Shown here: one piece after another, positions 8,503 to 17,506 of the stretch
Position numbering within the stretch: position 1 is the first letter of the stretch
Layout: each line of letters opens with the position of its first letter
Assembly: GCF_008123425.1 (NCBI RefSeq)
Contig: NZ_VSSS01000109.1
Location: forward strand, 1 to 53,109
Reading direction: 5' to 3'
DNA: 53,109 nucleotides
DNA from: Bradyrhizobium rifense
GTDB taxonomy: Bacteria; Pseudomonadota; Alphaproteobacteria; Rhizobiales; Xanthobacteraceae
Notes under the pieces: generated by a model
Database searches by the model: none
Told to the model about the DNA's origin: nothing
Seen by the model: the letters and a program-made list of their open reading frames with translations, nothing else
Program-made: the position numbers and the translations under genes

Positions 8503-9177
8503 CTACTCGTTCCGCGCGATCGCCGTCAGCTTGGTCATGTTCCGCAGCAGGATGCGGCCGCGCTGGAGATCCAGGATCGCTTCCTTGCGCCAGGCCTGAA
8601 GCTGGCGGTTGACACTCTCGCGGGCGGCGCCGACGAAGACGCCGAGCTGTTCCTGCGAGATGTGCACCTCGGAACCGAAATCGGCGGCGAGCGCGCAGAG
8701 CCGCCGCGCCAGCCGCACCGGCAGCGGCTGCAGCATGGATTCCTCCATGCGCTCGCTCTGCCAGCGGATGCGCTGGCACAAGAGCGCGATGATCTTGATC
8801 GCGACCTTGGGCTCGCGCTCGAGGAAGGCGAGGAAGTCTTCGCGCCGCAGCACGAACAATTCGCTCACCTCGCCGGCGGTCGCGTCCGCGGTGCGGCTTT
8901 GGCCGTCGAGCACCGCGACCTCGCCGAACAGATCGCCCGGCCCCATGAAGTTCAGCGTCAGCCGGCTGCCGTCGGAGGCGCCGGTCTCGATGCGGACCTG
9001 GCCGCGGCGCACGCCGTACAGCGCGTCGCCCGCATCGCCCTTCTGGAACAGCACCTCGCCATTCCCCAGATGCTGGGTGTGGCAGAGGTTGGACAGCCGC
9101 TGGAGTTCGTCCGTCCCGAGGTCGGCGAACATGGCATTCATTTTCAGAATGACCGCAAATTCGGCCTGCTTGCTCAT
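8503..9177 (-). CDS. Crp/Fnr-family transcription regulator, probably cyclic-nucleotide responsive
   Basis: The 224-residue protein has a cyclic-nucleotide-binding barrel at about 15-130, a long dimer helix and a C-terminal winged helix. Compared with E. coli CRP, the phosphate-binding GE and R-S/T-A residues are kept (FGEVAVLDG, QSRTADA). The recognition helix reads RESVNR, keeping the Arg, Glu and Arg that read TGTGA half-sites (RETVGR in CRP). There are no clustered cysteines for an FNR iron-sulfur cluster. The start has a strong AAGGA site seven bases upstream. A near-consensus CRP palindrome lies 92 bases upstream, suggesting autoregulation, and a cyclase gene lies about 2.5 kb away. Confidence 0.9.
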   Translation of the reverse strand: MSKQAEFAVILKMNAMFADLGTDELQRLSNLCHTQHLGNGEVLFQKGDAGDALYGVRRGQVRIETGASDGSRLTLNFMGPGDLFGEVAVLDGQSRTADATAGEVSELFVLRREDFLAFLEREPKVAIKIIALLCQRIRWQSERMEESMLQPLPVRLARRLCALAADFGSEVHISQEQLGVFVGAARESVNRQLQAWRKEAILDLQRGRILLRNMTKLTAIARNE

Positions 9178-9268
9178 TTCAACGTCCTTGTGAATTTACT
9201 CGTCAATTTCCTGGGCAAATCGCTTGGAAGCATCGTCGTCAGAATCGCGTAAAACCGCGCCGGGGAAG

Positions 9269-9284
9269 TGTGTCATAAGTCACA
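9269..9284. promoter_or_regulatory. candidate CRP-type operator
   Basis: TGTGTCATAAGTCACA matches the E. coli CRP consensus TGTGA-N6-TCACA at nine of ten defined positions. It lies between the divergent Crp-type gene (start 9177) and the AsmA gene (start 9413), so it could act on either. Binding is inferred from the site and from the conserved recognition residues of the neighbouring regulator. Confidence 0.5.
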
Positions 9285-9412
9285 TAACTTTGCAGCACCT
9301 CCCGACTAATTTTAGCCGCTTGGAGCGGCTTCCCGTCCCGGGATAAACTCAGGCGTGAAGGACGGGCAATCTGCCGGATTCGACGCCGCTCGTCCGTCGT
9401 TGGAAAGTCGAC

Positions 9413-11458
9413 ATGAGAGCAGTGAAATTCGTCGGCGCAGCTTTGGTCGCCGTCATCGTCGTGATCGCGCTCCTGCTGGTGATCGGGATCCCCTCGGGCT
9501 TCCTGACCGCGACGATTGCCTCCCGCGTCGAGCAGGCGAGCGGCTATCGCCTGTCGATCGACGGAACCACCAAGATCAGCCTGTGGCCGACGCTGAACGT
9601 CACGCTGAACGACCTCACGCTCCAGGACCCCAAGGACCGGAGCGGCATCACGCGCGTGACGATCGACAGCGTGCAGGCCGACATGTCGCTCGCAAGCGTG
9701 TGGTCGGGTCACCCGAAGATCAGCGAGATCGACGTCACCCATCCGGTGCTGTACCAGCCGCTGCTGCGCGAGCGCCTGCCGAACGCCGATGCATCGCCGA
9801 AGCCGCTTGCGCTCGACATAGACGGCGCGACCATCGACCGCGTCAAGATCATCAACGGCGAAGTCGTATTCTCGCGCGTTCGCGATCGCGTCGACGGCCG
9901 CATCAGCGCGATCAATGCCGACGCCGTCATGGGCCGCGACCGCAAGGTCAATGTCGCCGGCACCGCGCGCGTCGGCGAGCACCCGACCAAGTTCGACATC
10001 AAGGCGACCACCCCGGCGCCGCCGGTCGAACGGCAGACCATCCCGGTGGATTTTGCCATCGATATGCCCGACGTGCTGAAGTCTCAGCTCGCCGGCCATG
10101 CCGAGCTGCGGCTCAACGGCGCGGTCGTGATGGTCAACGGCGTCAACGGCACGCTCGGCGACGGCGCCTTCAACGGCTGGGCCTCGGTCGATATCGCGAG
10201 CAAGCCGCTGGTGAAGGTCGACCTCGACTTTCAGCGGCTCGCGATCCCTCTGGCGAAATCGCCTGACGGTGCGGCCGGACAGCCCTGGAGCGATGCGCCG
10301 ATCGACGTGTCCGGACTCAATTATGTCGACGCGCAGATCAGGGTCTCGGCCAACGAAGCCGTCATCGGCGACGCCCGTCTTGCGCCGCTGGCGCTCGATG
10401 CAAAACTCGCCGGCGGTATCTTGAAGGTGGGCACAGCGAATCTCGGCGCCTATGGCGGCCAGGTTTCGGGCGAGGTGATCCTGGATGCGACCAGCGGCGC
10501 GCCGAGCTTTGCGATGCATTCCGACCTCCTCGGCGTGCGCGCGCTGCCGCTGCTGCAGGGCCTTGCCGAATTCGACCGGATCGACGGCAAGCTGCAAGCC
10601 AAGCTCGCTTTGCGCAGCGCCGGCACCAGCCAGCGCGCGCTGATGGCGAACATGCAGGGCACGGCCTTCGTCAGTCTCCAGGACGGCGCGATCCGCAGCA
10701 TCAATGTCGCGCAGATGATCCGCTCGCTGACGTCGGGCACGCTGTCGGGCTGGCAGGACAGCGAGGCCCAGAGCACCGACCTGTCGCAGCTCTCGGCATC
10801 CTTCCGCATCGACAAGGGCCAGGCGGTGACGACCGATCTCAATCTGATCGGGCCGCTGGTGCGCGTCACCGGCGCCGGCACCATTGCGCTCGACACCAAG
10901 ATGATGGGTTTTCGCGTCGAGCCGAAACTGGTGATGACGACCGAAGGCCAGGGCCGCACCGCCGATCCCGTCGGCTTCGGCATTCCCGTGATGATTACCG
11001 GCGCGTGGTCGCAGCCGCGGATCTATCCTGACATGGCCGGCATGCTCGACAATCCGGATGCCGCCTATGCGAAGTTGCGCGAGATGGGCAAGGGCCTGTT
11101 CGGACCGGATGGCGCCGGGCTCGGCAACATCCTGAACAGTTTTGGCCTCGGCGGGGCCGCCGCCCCAGGTGGCGGCAACGCGGCCGGCAACACCAATCCG
11201 CAAGCCCAGCAGCCGGGGCAAGGACAAGGGCAGAACAATCCGCTCGGCGGCCAGCTCGGCGAGGCGATCGGCAATCTGATCCAGCAGGGGCTGTCGAGCG
11301 GCGCCGGAAACGGCACCGGCCGAAGCCGCAGCCTGCCCGGCGCATCGGCTACCCCGGCCCCCCAGGCTTCGCCGACCCCTCCGACCCAGGACCCGCCTGA
11401 GGCGCAGCAGGATAGCCAGCCGATGAACGACGTGATGCGGCAGCTGTTTAATCGATGA
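9413..11458 (+). CDS. AsmA-family envelope protein
   Basis: The 681-residue protein starts with one membrane anchor (ALVAVIVVIALLLVIGIPSGFL) and continues as a long beta-rich periplasmic domain. AsmA features include the N-terminal segment SGYRLSIDGTTKISLWP and a C-terminal AsmA_2-like part around residues 380-530. AsmA proteins are membrane-anchored envelope proteins, and larger relatives form lipid-transfer bridges; the cargo here is unknown. The last 120 residues are rich in Gly, Gln, Pro and Ala and probably disordered. GGAAAG precedes the ATG. It is divergent from the Crp-type gene and shares its upstream region. Confidence 0.85.
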   Translation: MRAVKFVGAALVAVIVVIALLLVIGIPSGFLTATIASRVEQASGYRLSIDGTTKISLWPTLNVTLNDLTLQDPKDRSGITRVTIDSVQADMSLASVWSGHPKISEIDVTHPVLYQPLLRERLPNADASPKPLALDIDGATIDRVKIINGEVVFSRVRDRVDGRISAINADAVMGRDRKVNVAGTARVGEHPTKFDIKATTPAPPVERQTIPVDFAIDMPDVLKSQLAGHAELRLNGAVVMVNGVNGTLGDGAFNGWASVDIASKPLVKVDLDFQRLAIPLAKSPDGAAGQPWSDAPIDVSGLNYVDAQIRVSANEAVIGDARLAPLALDAKLAGGILKVGTANLGAYGGQVSGEVILDATSGAPSFAMHSDLLGVRALPLLQGLAEFDRIDGKLQAKLALRSAGTSQRALMANMQGTAFVSLQDGAIRSINVAQMIRSLTSGTLSGWQDSEAQSTDLSQLSASFRIDKGQAVTTDLNLIGPLVRVTGAGTIALDTKMMGFRVEPKLVMTTEGQGRTADPVGFGIPVMITGAWSQPRIYPDMAGMLDNPDAAYAKLREMGKGLFGPDGAGLGNILNSFGLGGAAAPGGGNAAGNTNPQAQQPGQGQGQNNPLGGQLGEAIGNLIQQGLSSGAGNGTGRSRSLPGASATPAPQASPTPPTQDPPEAQQDSQPMNDVMRQLFNR

Positions 11459-11710
11459 TTGGCGGACCAAGGCGGCGAACTCCGCGCGCAGCCTTACACC
11501 GCCTCGTCACACAGTTCTTCCTCCGAACGGAGGAGACGGCCTGCCTGCTGCGGCAATTCACCACCCTGCCGCCACCCACGTCCCCTGCGGGTAACCACAC
11601 CCGCCCCTTGCTGGTCCCTTGCCGGTCCAAAAGCCCAAATTGTGGTAGAACAGCCGCGGGGCCCGTACGGCCCATAGCGCCGGCGTCGGTCGCGGCGCAA
11701 GAGGATCCGG

Positions 11711-14158
11711 ATGGCGGGAGCGAAAGACAAGACCTGGTTTCTGCGCGAGGGCCTGTTCGCCAAATATGTCGTCTCCCTCGTCGGCCTCGTCGTGTTCGTG
11801 CTCGCCGTCAACGGCGCGATGGAGACCTGGATCTCCTATCGCGCCACCAAGACCTCGCTGACCGACGGGCTCGAGGACAAGGCGCAGGCCGCCGCAAGGC
11901 GCATGGAGCAGTCCGTCTCCGAGCTCGAACGCCAGATCAGCTGGGTGACGACGGCAAGCCGGGACACGCTGGAGAAGCGCCGTGCCGATTACGCCCAGCT
12001 GCTGCAGCAGGTCTCCGTCGTCTCACAGCTATTCCAGCTCAACGGCGACGGCCACGAAGTGCTGCGCGTCTCGCGCCAGTCGACCACGACCGGCAGCAAT
12101 GCCGACCTCGCCCGCGACATGCGCTTCACTGACGCGGTGGCGCGCGGGGTCAGCTATTCGGCGGCCAGTTTCGTCGATCAGAAGCCGGTGATGTCGATCT
12201 CGGTGGCGCATTCCGGTTTCAATGCCGGCGTCACGGTGGCCGAGATCGATCTCAGCTTCCTCTCCGACCTCCTGTCCGACGCCCAGGTCGGCAAGGCCGC
12301 CTTCGCTTATGCGGTCGACGCACGCGGCCGCGTGCTGGCGGCCTCGTCGAAGGGGCCCGATGTCGGCAAGGACCTGTCGAAACTGCCGCAGGTCGCGGCG
12401 GCGATCGCGCCCGGCCGTGAGCCCGAGACGTCAGGCACCGACTTCAACGGCCATTCTGTTTTGACTGCTGCGAGCACCGTACCAAAACTTGGCTGGAGCG
12501 TGCTGTTCGAGCAGCCGACCGTGCAGGCGCTGACGCCGATCCGCGACCAGCTCGTCCGCATCGCGCTGCTGATCGGCATGGGCCTGCTGGTCGCGATCCT
12601 CGCCGGCACGCTGCTGGCGCGCCGCATGATCATCCCAATCACGGCGCTGCGCGACGGCGCGCACAAGCTCGGCGAAGGCGACTTCAGCCACCGCATCGAC
12701 GTGCACACCTCCGACGAGCTGGAAGAGCTCGCCGGCCAGTTCAACCGCATGGCCGGCCAGCTCCAGGAGACCTACACGGACCTCGAAACAAAAGTCGAAG
12801 AGCGCACCCGCGACCTCGCGCAGTCGATCAACGAGCTGAAGGTGCTGGAAGAGGTCGGCCGCGCGGTCGCCTCCTCGCTCGACCTCAACGCCGTGCTGCC
12901 GACGATCGCCGCGCGTGCGCTGGAGATCAGCCACGCCGATGCGGTGCTGATCTACGGCTATGACGCCGAGCAACACCGCTTCAACCTGGTCGAGGCCGAC
13001 GGCATCGACAAATCGGTCGAGGGCGCCCATGTCACGATCGACGAAGGCGAGAACATTTTGAGCGAGGCCGCCGCGCGCGGCGAGCCGATCGCGATTGCCG
13101 ATCTCGATCACGCCGCCGGGCAGCCGCTGCGCGACGTCGCCGTCGATGCCGGCTTCCATTCGGTGCTGGTGGTGCCGCTGGTCGACCAGCAGGGCACGCT
13201 CGGCTCGCTCGTGGTGCTGCGCCGCTTAAGCGGCGCGTTCGAGGGCAGCCTCACCGGCCTGATGCGCACCTTCGCCAACCAGGCGGTGCTGGCGATGCGC
13301 AATGCGCGCCTGTTCACCGAGGTCGACCACAAGAGCCACGCGCTCGAGACCGCGCACGAGACCGTGCGCGCCCAGGCCGACAAGCTGCGCGAGCAGACCG
13401 AGCAGCTCAAGGACTGGAACAAGTCGCTCGAAGAGCGCGTCGAGACCCAGCTCAGTGAGATCGAGCGTATCCGCAAGCTCGAGCGTTTCCTGGCGCCGCA
13501 GGTGGCGCAGCTGATCGCCTCCTCCGACAGCCCCGAGGGGCTGCTCACCAGCCAGCGCCGCGAAGTGACGGTGGTGTTCTGCGATCTGCGCGGCTTCACC
13601 GCATTCACGGAAGCGACCGAGCCGGAAGAGGCGATGAACGTGCTGCGCGAATATCACGCAGCGCTCGGCAAGCTGATCTTCAAATATGAGGGCACACTCG
13701 ACAAATATGCCGGCGACGGCGTGATGATCCTGTTCAACGCGCCGATCCAGTTCGAGGACCACACCACACGCGCCGTGAAGATGGCGGTGGAGATGCGCGA
13801 CACGATCGGCCCGCTGACCGAGCGCTGGCGCAACCGCGGACACAGCCTCGGCTTCGGCATCGGCATTGCGCTCGGCTATGCTACGCTCGGCCAGGTCGGC
13901 TTCGAGCAGCGGCTGGAATATGCCGCGATCGGCAGCGTCACCAACCTCGCCTCCCGCCTCTGCGGCGAGGCCCTCGCCAACCAGATCGTGGTGAGCCGCC
14001 GCGTCTACGGCATGGTCGAGCAATCCGTCGAGGCCCGCGCGCTCGACGATCTCCAGCTCAAGGGTTTTAATCATCCCGTGCTGGCGATGGAGATTTTGTC
14101 CTGGCACGAGGAAGTCAACAATTTGGTGGATGCCTCCGCGGCGCGGCGGAGAGGCTGA
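11711..14158 (+). CDS. membrane sensor class III adenylate/guanylate cyclase with HAMP and GAF domains
   Basis: The 815-residue protein has a membrane helix at about 16-38, a periplasmic Cache-like sensor to about 275, a second helix at about 280-302, HAMP to about 355, a GAF domain at about 385-530, a coiled coil at about 545-595 and a class III catalytic domain from about 615. The two metal-binding aspartates are present, D625 in VVFCDLRGF and D669 in KYAGDGVMI. The transition-state Asn and Arg also appear (VTNLASRLC). It should therefore make a cyclic nucleotide, most likely cAMP, in response to a periplasmic signal and a GAF ligand. AGAGGAT precedes the ATG. Confidence 0.9.
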   Translation: MAGAKDKTWFLREGLFAKYVVSLVGLVVFVLAVNGAMETWISYRATKTSLTDGLEDKAQAAARRMEQSVSELERQISWVTTASRDTLEKRRADYAQLLQQVSVVSQLFQLNGDGHEVLRVSRQSTTTGSNADLARDMRFTDAVARGVSYSAASFVDQKPVMSISVAHSGFNAGVTVAEIDLSFLSDLLSDAQVGKAAFAYAVDARGRVLAASSKGPDVGKDLSKLPQVAAAIAPGREPETSGTDFNGHSVLTAASTVPKLGWSVLFEQPTVQALTPIRDQLVRIALLIGMGLLVAILAGTLLARRMIIPITALRDGAHKLGEGDFSHRIDVHTSDELEELAGQFNRMAGQLQETYTDLETKVEERTRDLAQSINELKVLEEVGRAVASSLDLNAVLPTIAARALEISHADAVLIYGYDAEQHRFNLVEADGIDKSVEGAHVTIDEGENILSEAAARGEPIAIADLDHAAGQPLRDVAVDAGFHSVLVVPLVDQQGTLGSLVVLRRLSGAFEGSLTGLMRTFANQAVLAMRNARLFTEVDHKSHALETAHETVRAQADKLREQTEQLKDWNKSLEERVETQLSEIERIRKLERFLAPQVAQLIASSDSPEGLLTSQRREVTVVFCDLRGFTAFTEATEPEEAMNVLREYHAALGKLIFKYEGTLDKYAGDGVMILFNAPIQFEDHTTRAVKMAVEMRDTIGPLTERWRNRGHSLGFGIGIALGYATLGQVGFEQRLEYAAIGSVTNLASRLCGEALANQIVVSRRVYGMVEQSVEARALDDLQLKGFNHPVLAMEILSWHEEVNNLVDASAARRRG

Positions 14159-14466
14159 CCTCCAACACAAAAGTCGAAAACAACCCCATGCACAGTAGCC
14201 AAGGCACTGGCGGCGTTGCGAATCTTCGTGACCTCTACGGATTTTAAGAAATTACCTTTGACACGTCGGGCAAAACACCGGCATGATGGCATCATCGGGC
14301 GTTTGCGCCTGATCCCACCAAGCTCTGATGTGCTTGCTCGTCGGGTCAACTGATCCGACGACTACCTTTCCATTGCAACCCTGACCTCGCCCACGAACCA
14401 CATCCCTTCTCGCCGCGACTAACCCTCGCCTCAACGGCGAGACTGGAATTCGAATGGGAGAGACCC
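14159..14466. other. intergenic region with a weak minus-strand small frame
   Basis: This 308-base interval is noticeably less GC-rich than its flanks. A minus-strand frame ending at 14252 would encode a peptide ending FCPTCQR, a half zinc-ribbon-like CxxC, but it has no clear ribosome binding site and overlaps the next gene's start. I do not call it as a gene. Confidence 0.4.
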
Positions 14467-15333
14467 GTGGCGTTTGCGTCACCTTCGCGTGCCTATGATT
14501 TGCAGATGCTGGACCGTCCCACTGAGCGTGCGCGCGACCATGGCTGGGTCTATGGCCTGCCGCCGGGCATCGAGAGCGAGCAATGGCCGCTCGATCCCGT
14601 GACTGGATTCCCGCTGATGCACGGCTTTACGCTGAAGCTGCCGGACGACTACCGCGTGCATGGCGACGATATTGTCGCGGTGTCGTTCTTTGCGACCGCG
14701 CCTGACCACAATGATGGCGGCGCGCCCGATGATCCCGAGATCCGCGAAGCGGTAGCGGCACGGCCCTCGCATCCGCGGCTGTCCCGCATGACCGACATTC
14801 TCGATTACGAATATGCCGCGCTGCTGCTGACGGCACGCGAATATGACGGCGCATTCGCAACGCCACCGGCGCCACTTGCGCTTGCCACCGCCGACCGGCC
14901 GCGCTGGTTCGACGTCGGCGGCGCCAGCGCCTTCTTCGAGGCCGCCGCGCCCTACGCGAAGAAGATGTTCGCCGCCCCGCCGCGCACCGACCTCGCCGAG
15001 AACCGCGCGATTGCGCTTGTCCCGCGCGCGACCGATCCCAACGCCGGCAAGGGTCCGCAGGACGAACACACCAGGCGCAAGGCGCCGACCGGCTATCAGC
15101 CGTTTTACTACTACGCCGGCGGCGTGCCGAGCCGCGACAATTTCCGCCTGCACGATTGGGGCAAGGACCACGCCCCAAATCATCTCGGCGGCACCATGCG
15201 GCCCTGCCAGGCCGTGCCGGAGATGAGCCCGTTCTACATCGAGTTCGAGGAATATTTCGGCGGCTACAATTTTGGTGGCGGCAATGCGCAGCTCGATTTC
15301 GGGGACATGAAGTTCGACTGGGCGTGCGGGTAG
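14467..15333 (+). CDS. hypothetical protein, distantly DUF1963/YwqG-like
   Basis: I do not recognise this 288-residue protein with certainty. It has no signal peptide or membrane helix, so it is probably cytoplasmic. The pattern WPLDPVTGFPLMHGFTLKLP near residue 40 and the glycine-rich end GGYNFGGGNAQLDFGDM resemble DUF1963 (YwqG-like) proteins, whose role is unknown; this is tentative. It starts with GTG, preceded by GGGAGAG at good spacing; the next ATG in frame is 14 codons later. The gene stands alone and faces the lactonase gene on the other strand. Confidence 0.7.
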   Translation: MAFASPSRAYDLQMLDRPTERARDHGWVYGLPPGIESEQWPLDPVTGFPLMHGFTLKLPDDYRVHGDDIVAVSFFATAPDHNDGGAPDDPEIREAVAARPSHPRLSRMTDILDYEYAALLLTAREYDGAFATPPAPLALATADRPRWFDVGGASAFFEAAAPYAKKMFAAPPRTDLAENRAIALVPRATDPNAGKGPQDEHTRRKAPTGYQPFYYYAGGVPSRDNFRLHDWGKDHAPNHLGGTMRPCQAVPEMSPFYIEFEEYFGGYNFGGGNAQLDFGDMKFDWACG

Positions 15334-15395
15334 CGCCTCAATACCGCTCTTCCCTCCCCCTTGCGGGTCGCCACAAGGGGAAGGCAAGCGCCCCC

Positions 15396-16523
15396 TCACT
15401 GCAGGGTCAAAAACTCCACCCAGTTCGGCTTCTTGCCGGTGGCGTAGGATTTCAGCTTGCTGAGCGCGCCGCTGCTCTGGTCGATGGCGTAGACGGTCAT
15501 GCCGTCGGATAGCTCGCCGACCGCGGCGAGGTAGCGGCCGGTCGGATCGATGTTGAAGCCGCGCGGCTGCTTCTCGGTCGGCACGCTGCCGATCGTGGTC
15601 AGCTTGCCGCTTGATGCATCGACCTTGTAGGCGGTGAGCGTGTTGGTGGTGCGCTCGGAGGCGTAGAGGAAGCGGCCGTCCGGGGTGATGTGGATGTCGG
15701 CGGCCCAGGGTTTGCCGCTGAAGCCCTCAGGCAACGCAGTCGTGCGCTGGATCTCGCCCCAGGCCCCGCTCCTGGCTTCATAGCTATAGGCTGCGACGTC
15801 GCCGTTCAGCTCGTGGATGAGATAGACGAACTTGCCGTTGGGATGGAACACGAAGTGCCGCGGCCCGGATTTCTCCGGCGTCTTGATCGACGGCGGATCG
15901 CTCGGCGCCAGCGTGCCCGCAGCGGCATCGAACGCAAAGCTCAGCACCTGGTCGGAGCCGAGATTGGTCGCGAACACAAAACGGTTGTCGGGCGCGGGCA
16001 GGAAGGCGTGTGCGTTCAGCCCGGTCGGGATCACCTGCTTCGGCTCGCCGACGACGCCGTTCGCTTGCAGCGGATTCAGCGCGACCTTGTTGCCGCCATA
16101 GGAGGCGCTGAACAGCACCTTGCCGCCGCGGTCGGTAGCGATGTTGGCCATGCTGTCGGCGAGCGGCCCGTTGCCGATATGGCTCAGCTGACCCGTCTTG
16201 GGATCGATCGCAAAGCTCACCGCGAGGAACGGCTGCGAGCGGATTCCGGCGATCAGCACGCGATGGTCCGGCGTGATCGCGAGCGGAGTCGAGGCGCCAG
16301 CCTTTTCAACGCCGGTGAAGGCGGCGGTCTGCACCGGTGTCATCTCGCCGCTCTCGGCGATCTTGAACACGCTGATGTCGTTGCTGTCGGCATTGCCGAC
16401 ATAGGCGAAGGTTTCGGCCATGCCGGCACGGACTCCGGAAACGAGGGCAAGGGTGCTGACAAGAGCGGTGAAGAGTGTGGTGGCGATCGCCGCGCGGTGT
16501 GCGGGGCGTGTCGGTCTGATCAT
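15396..16523 (-). CDS. secreted lactonase-family beta-propeller protein
   Basis: The 375-residue product has a signal peptide ending near AGMAETF and then a seven-bladed propeller of the 6-phosphogluconolactonase (YbhE/Pgl) family. Repeated blade motifs such as FAYVGNADSNDISVF, GPRHFVFHPNGKFVY and HITPDGRFLYASERTTN are visible. The cytoplasmic E. coli enzyme hydrolyses 6-phosphogluconolactone; this exported relative more likely acts on another lactone or only binds, which is an inference. The ATG at 16523 is chosen because AAGGAGG precedes it and it begins the signal peptide. It converges with the hypothetical gene upstream. Confidence 0.87.
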   Translation of the reverse strand: MIRPTRPAHRAAIATTLFTALVSTLALVSGVRAGMAETFAYVGNADSNDISVFKIAESGEMTPVQTAAFTGVEKAGASTPLAITPDHRVLIAGIRSQPFLAVSFAIDPKTGQLSHIGNGPLADSMANIATDRGGKVLFSASYGGNKVALNPLQANGVVGEPKQVIPTGLNAHAFLPAPDNRFVFATNLGSDQVLSFAFDAAAGTLAPSDPPSIKTPEKSGPRHFVFHPNGKFVYLIHELNGDVAAYSYEARSGAWGEIQRTTALPEGFSGKPWAADIHITPDGRFLYASERTTNTLTAYKVDASSGKLTTIGSVPTEKQPRGFNIDPTGRYLAAVGELSDGMTVYAIDQSSGALSKLKSYATGKKPNWVEFLTLQ

Positions 16524-16649
16524 GGGCCGTCCTCCTTGAGCCGGTTTGGCTTGTCGTTTTGCGGCAGAGGATAGCGGCTGGTGTTCCCTTGCACCAAATT
16601 CCAATTGGGATTGATCGATGCTGAAATGGTATCGGTTCGGTTATGGGCG

Positions 16650-16787
16650 CTAGCGCACCGCGGCCGTCAGGTCGCGCGAGGGCAGATGCGGGCCGGCCGG
16701 ATGGTCGGGCGGACCGAGCAAAGTCCAGACGGCGACGGCCACCAGGGCCGAGGTCAGGATGGTCCAGGCGACCAGTTGTTTGCGCAT
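16650..16787 (-). CDS. possible 45-residue membrane protein
   Basis: A 45-codon frame starts MRKQLVAWTILTSALVAVAV and has one hydrophobic helix at about 4-23, followed by a short Pro/His-rich tail. An alternative upstream start at 16832 adds 15 residues. The topology (basic N-terminus, one helix) is typical of small inner-membrane proteins. No family is recognised. Confidence 0.4.
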   Translation of the reverse strand: MRKQLVAWTILTSALVAVAVWTLLGPPDHPAGPHLPSRDLTAAVR

Positions 16788-16882
16788 CAGGCCAAATCCG
16801 TCCATCGAAGGTTCGGCCATCCTGCACTGCAAAAGGCGGCAACCGTATGAACTCGTTCACAGCCGAATAGCGCGCGCGTAAA

Positions 16883-17065
16883 TTACGAACCATTGCCGGC
16901 CGCGTGCATTGACCCGGCATGCCCCGCGAAAACGACCTCGAAGGCGAACCTGACATGGGCGGCAAGCATGGCGGCCAATCCGGCCAGCCCAAGCCCCCGC
17001 CGCGCCCGCGTGAAGGCCCGCGAGATGAAGACGTCGTGGCAAAGCGCCACACCGGTCAAACCCAT
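16883..17065 (-). CDS. weak candidate for a 60-residue membrane protein
   Basis: This frame begins MGLTGVALCHDVFISRAF and contains a second hydrophobic stretch (GLGLAGLAAMLAAHVRF), giving a plausible two-helix protein. No convincing ribosome binding site precedes the ATG, and high-GC shadow frames are common here, so the call is weak. Confidence 0.22.
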   Translation of the reverse strand: MGLTGVALCHDVFISRAFTRARRGLGLAGLAAMLAAHVRFAFEVVFAGHAGSMHAAGNGS

Positions 17066-17236
17066 CAAACCGATCGTAAGGCCTCGCCGACCAACACCAG
17101 AAAGCGCTAAGCTTTGCCTGCTATTGCTTAAGGCCCCGGCCACGGGATCTCCAGGGAACGGCAGCCTTGTCTCGCCGTTACTCCGGTCTCGCGGGCGGAG
17201 GACGCCAAAACGGAGGCTGACAAACGGAGGCTGGAA

Positions 17237-17359
17237 GTGTTTTGGATTTATTGGGACACCGCCTGGTCGCTGATCATCAGCGGTATCATGTTCACCACCA
17301 TCGTCACGCATCCGGACGCCGAGTTCGTCGAGATCCAGGCCGCCAGACGGACGAAATGA
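17237..17359 (+). CDS. possible 40-residue membrane protein with GTG start
   Basis: A GTG frame of 40 codons starts (M)FWIYWDTAWSLIISGIMF and has an aromatic-rich hydrophobic segment at about 2-24, then an acidic/basic tail ending in ARRTK. GGAGG lies six bases before the GTG, a well-placed ribosome binding site. No family is recognised. The site and composition make it a better candidate than most short frames in this interval. Confidence 0.42.
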   Translation: MFWIYWDTAWSLIISGIMFTTIVTHPDAEFVEIQAARRTK

Positions 17360-17506
17360 GCCGCGCGACCTGAGGCAGCTATCGTCCCCAGCCACAAATT
17401 GGGCCTGGTGCGCGCGCCGGACGCGCCCGTGGGCGCGTGTGGTGAACCAAATCTTAGGGGCAGGCCGGTATTTTTCGGCATCTTTTTCAGCGATCCGGCG
17501 CACCCC

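Noticed and set aside
9239..11470. 743-codon minus-strand frame opposite the AsmA gene
   Set aside because: Composition is Arg/His/Asp-rich as is typical of antisense shadows; AsmA features are on the plus strand.
14252..14482. 76-codon minus-strand frame ending in FCPTCQR
   Set aside because: A CxxC end looked like a zinc ribbon, but there is only one pair, no good ribosome binding site and an overlap with the downstream gene start.
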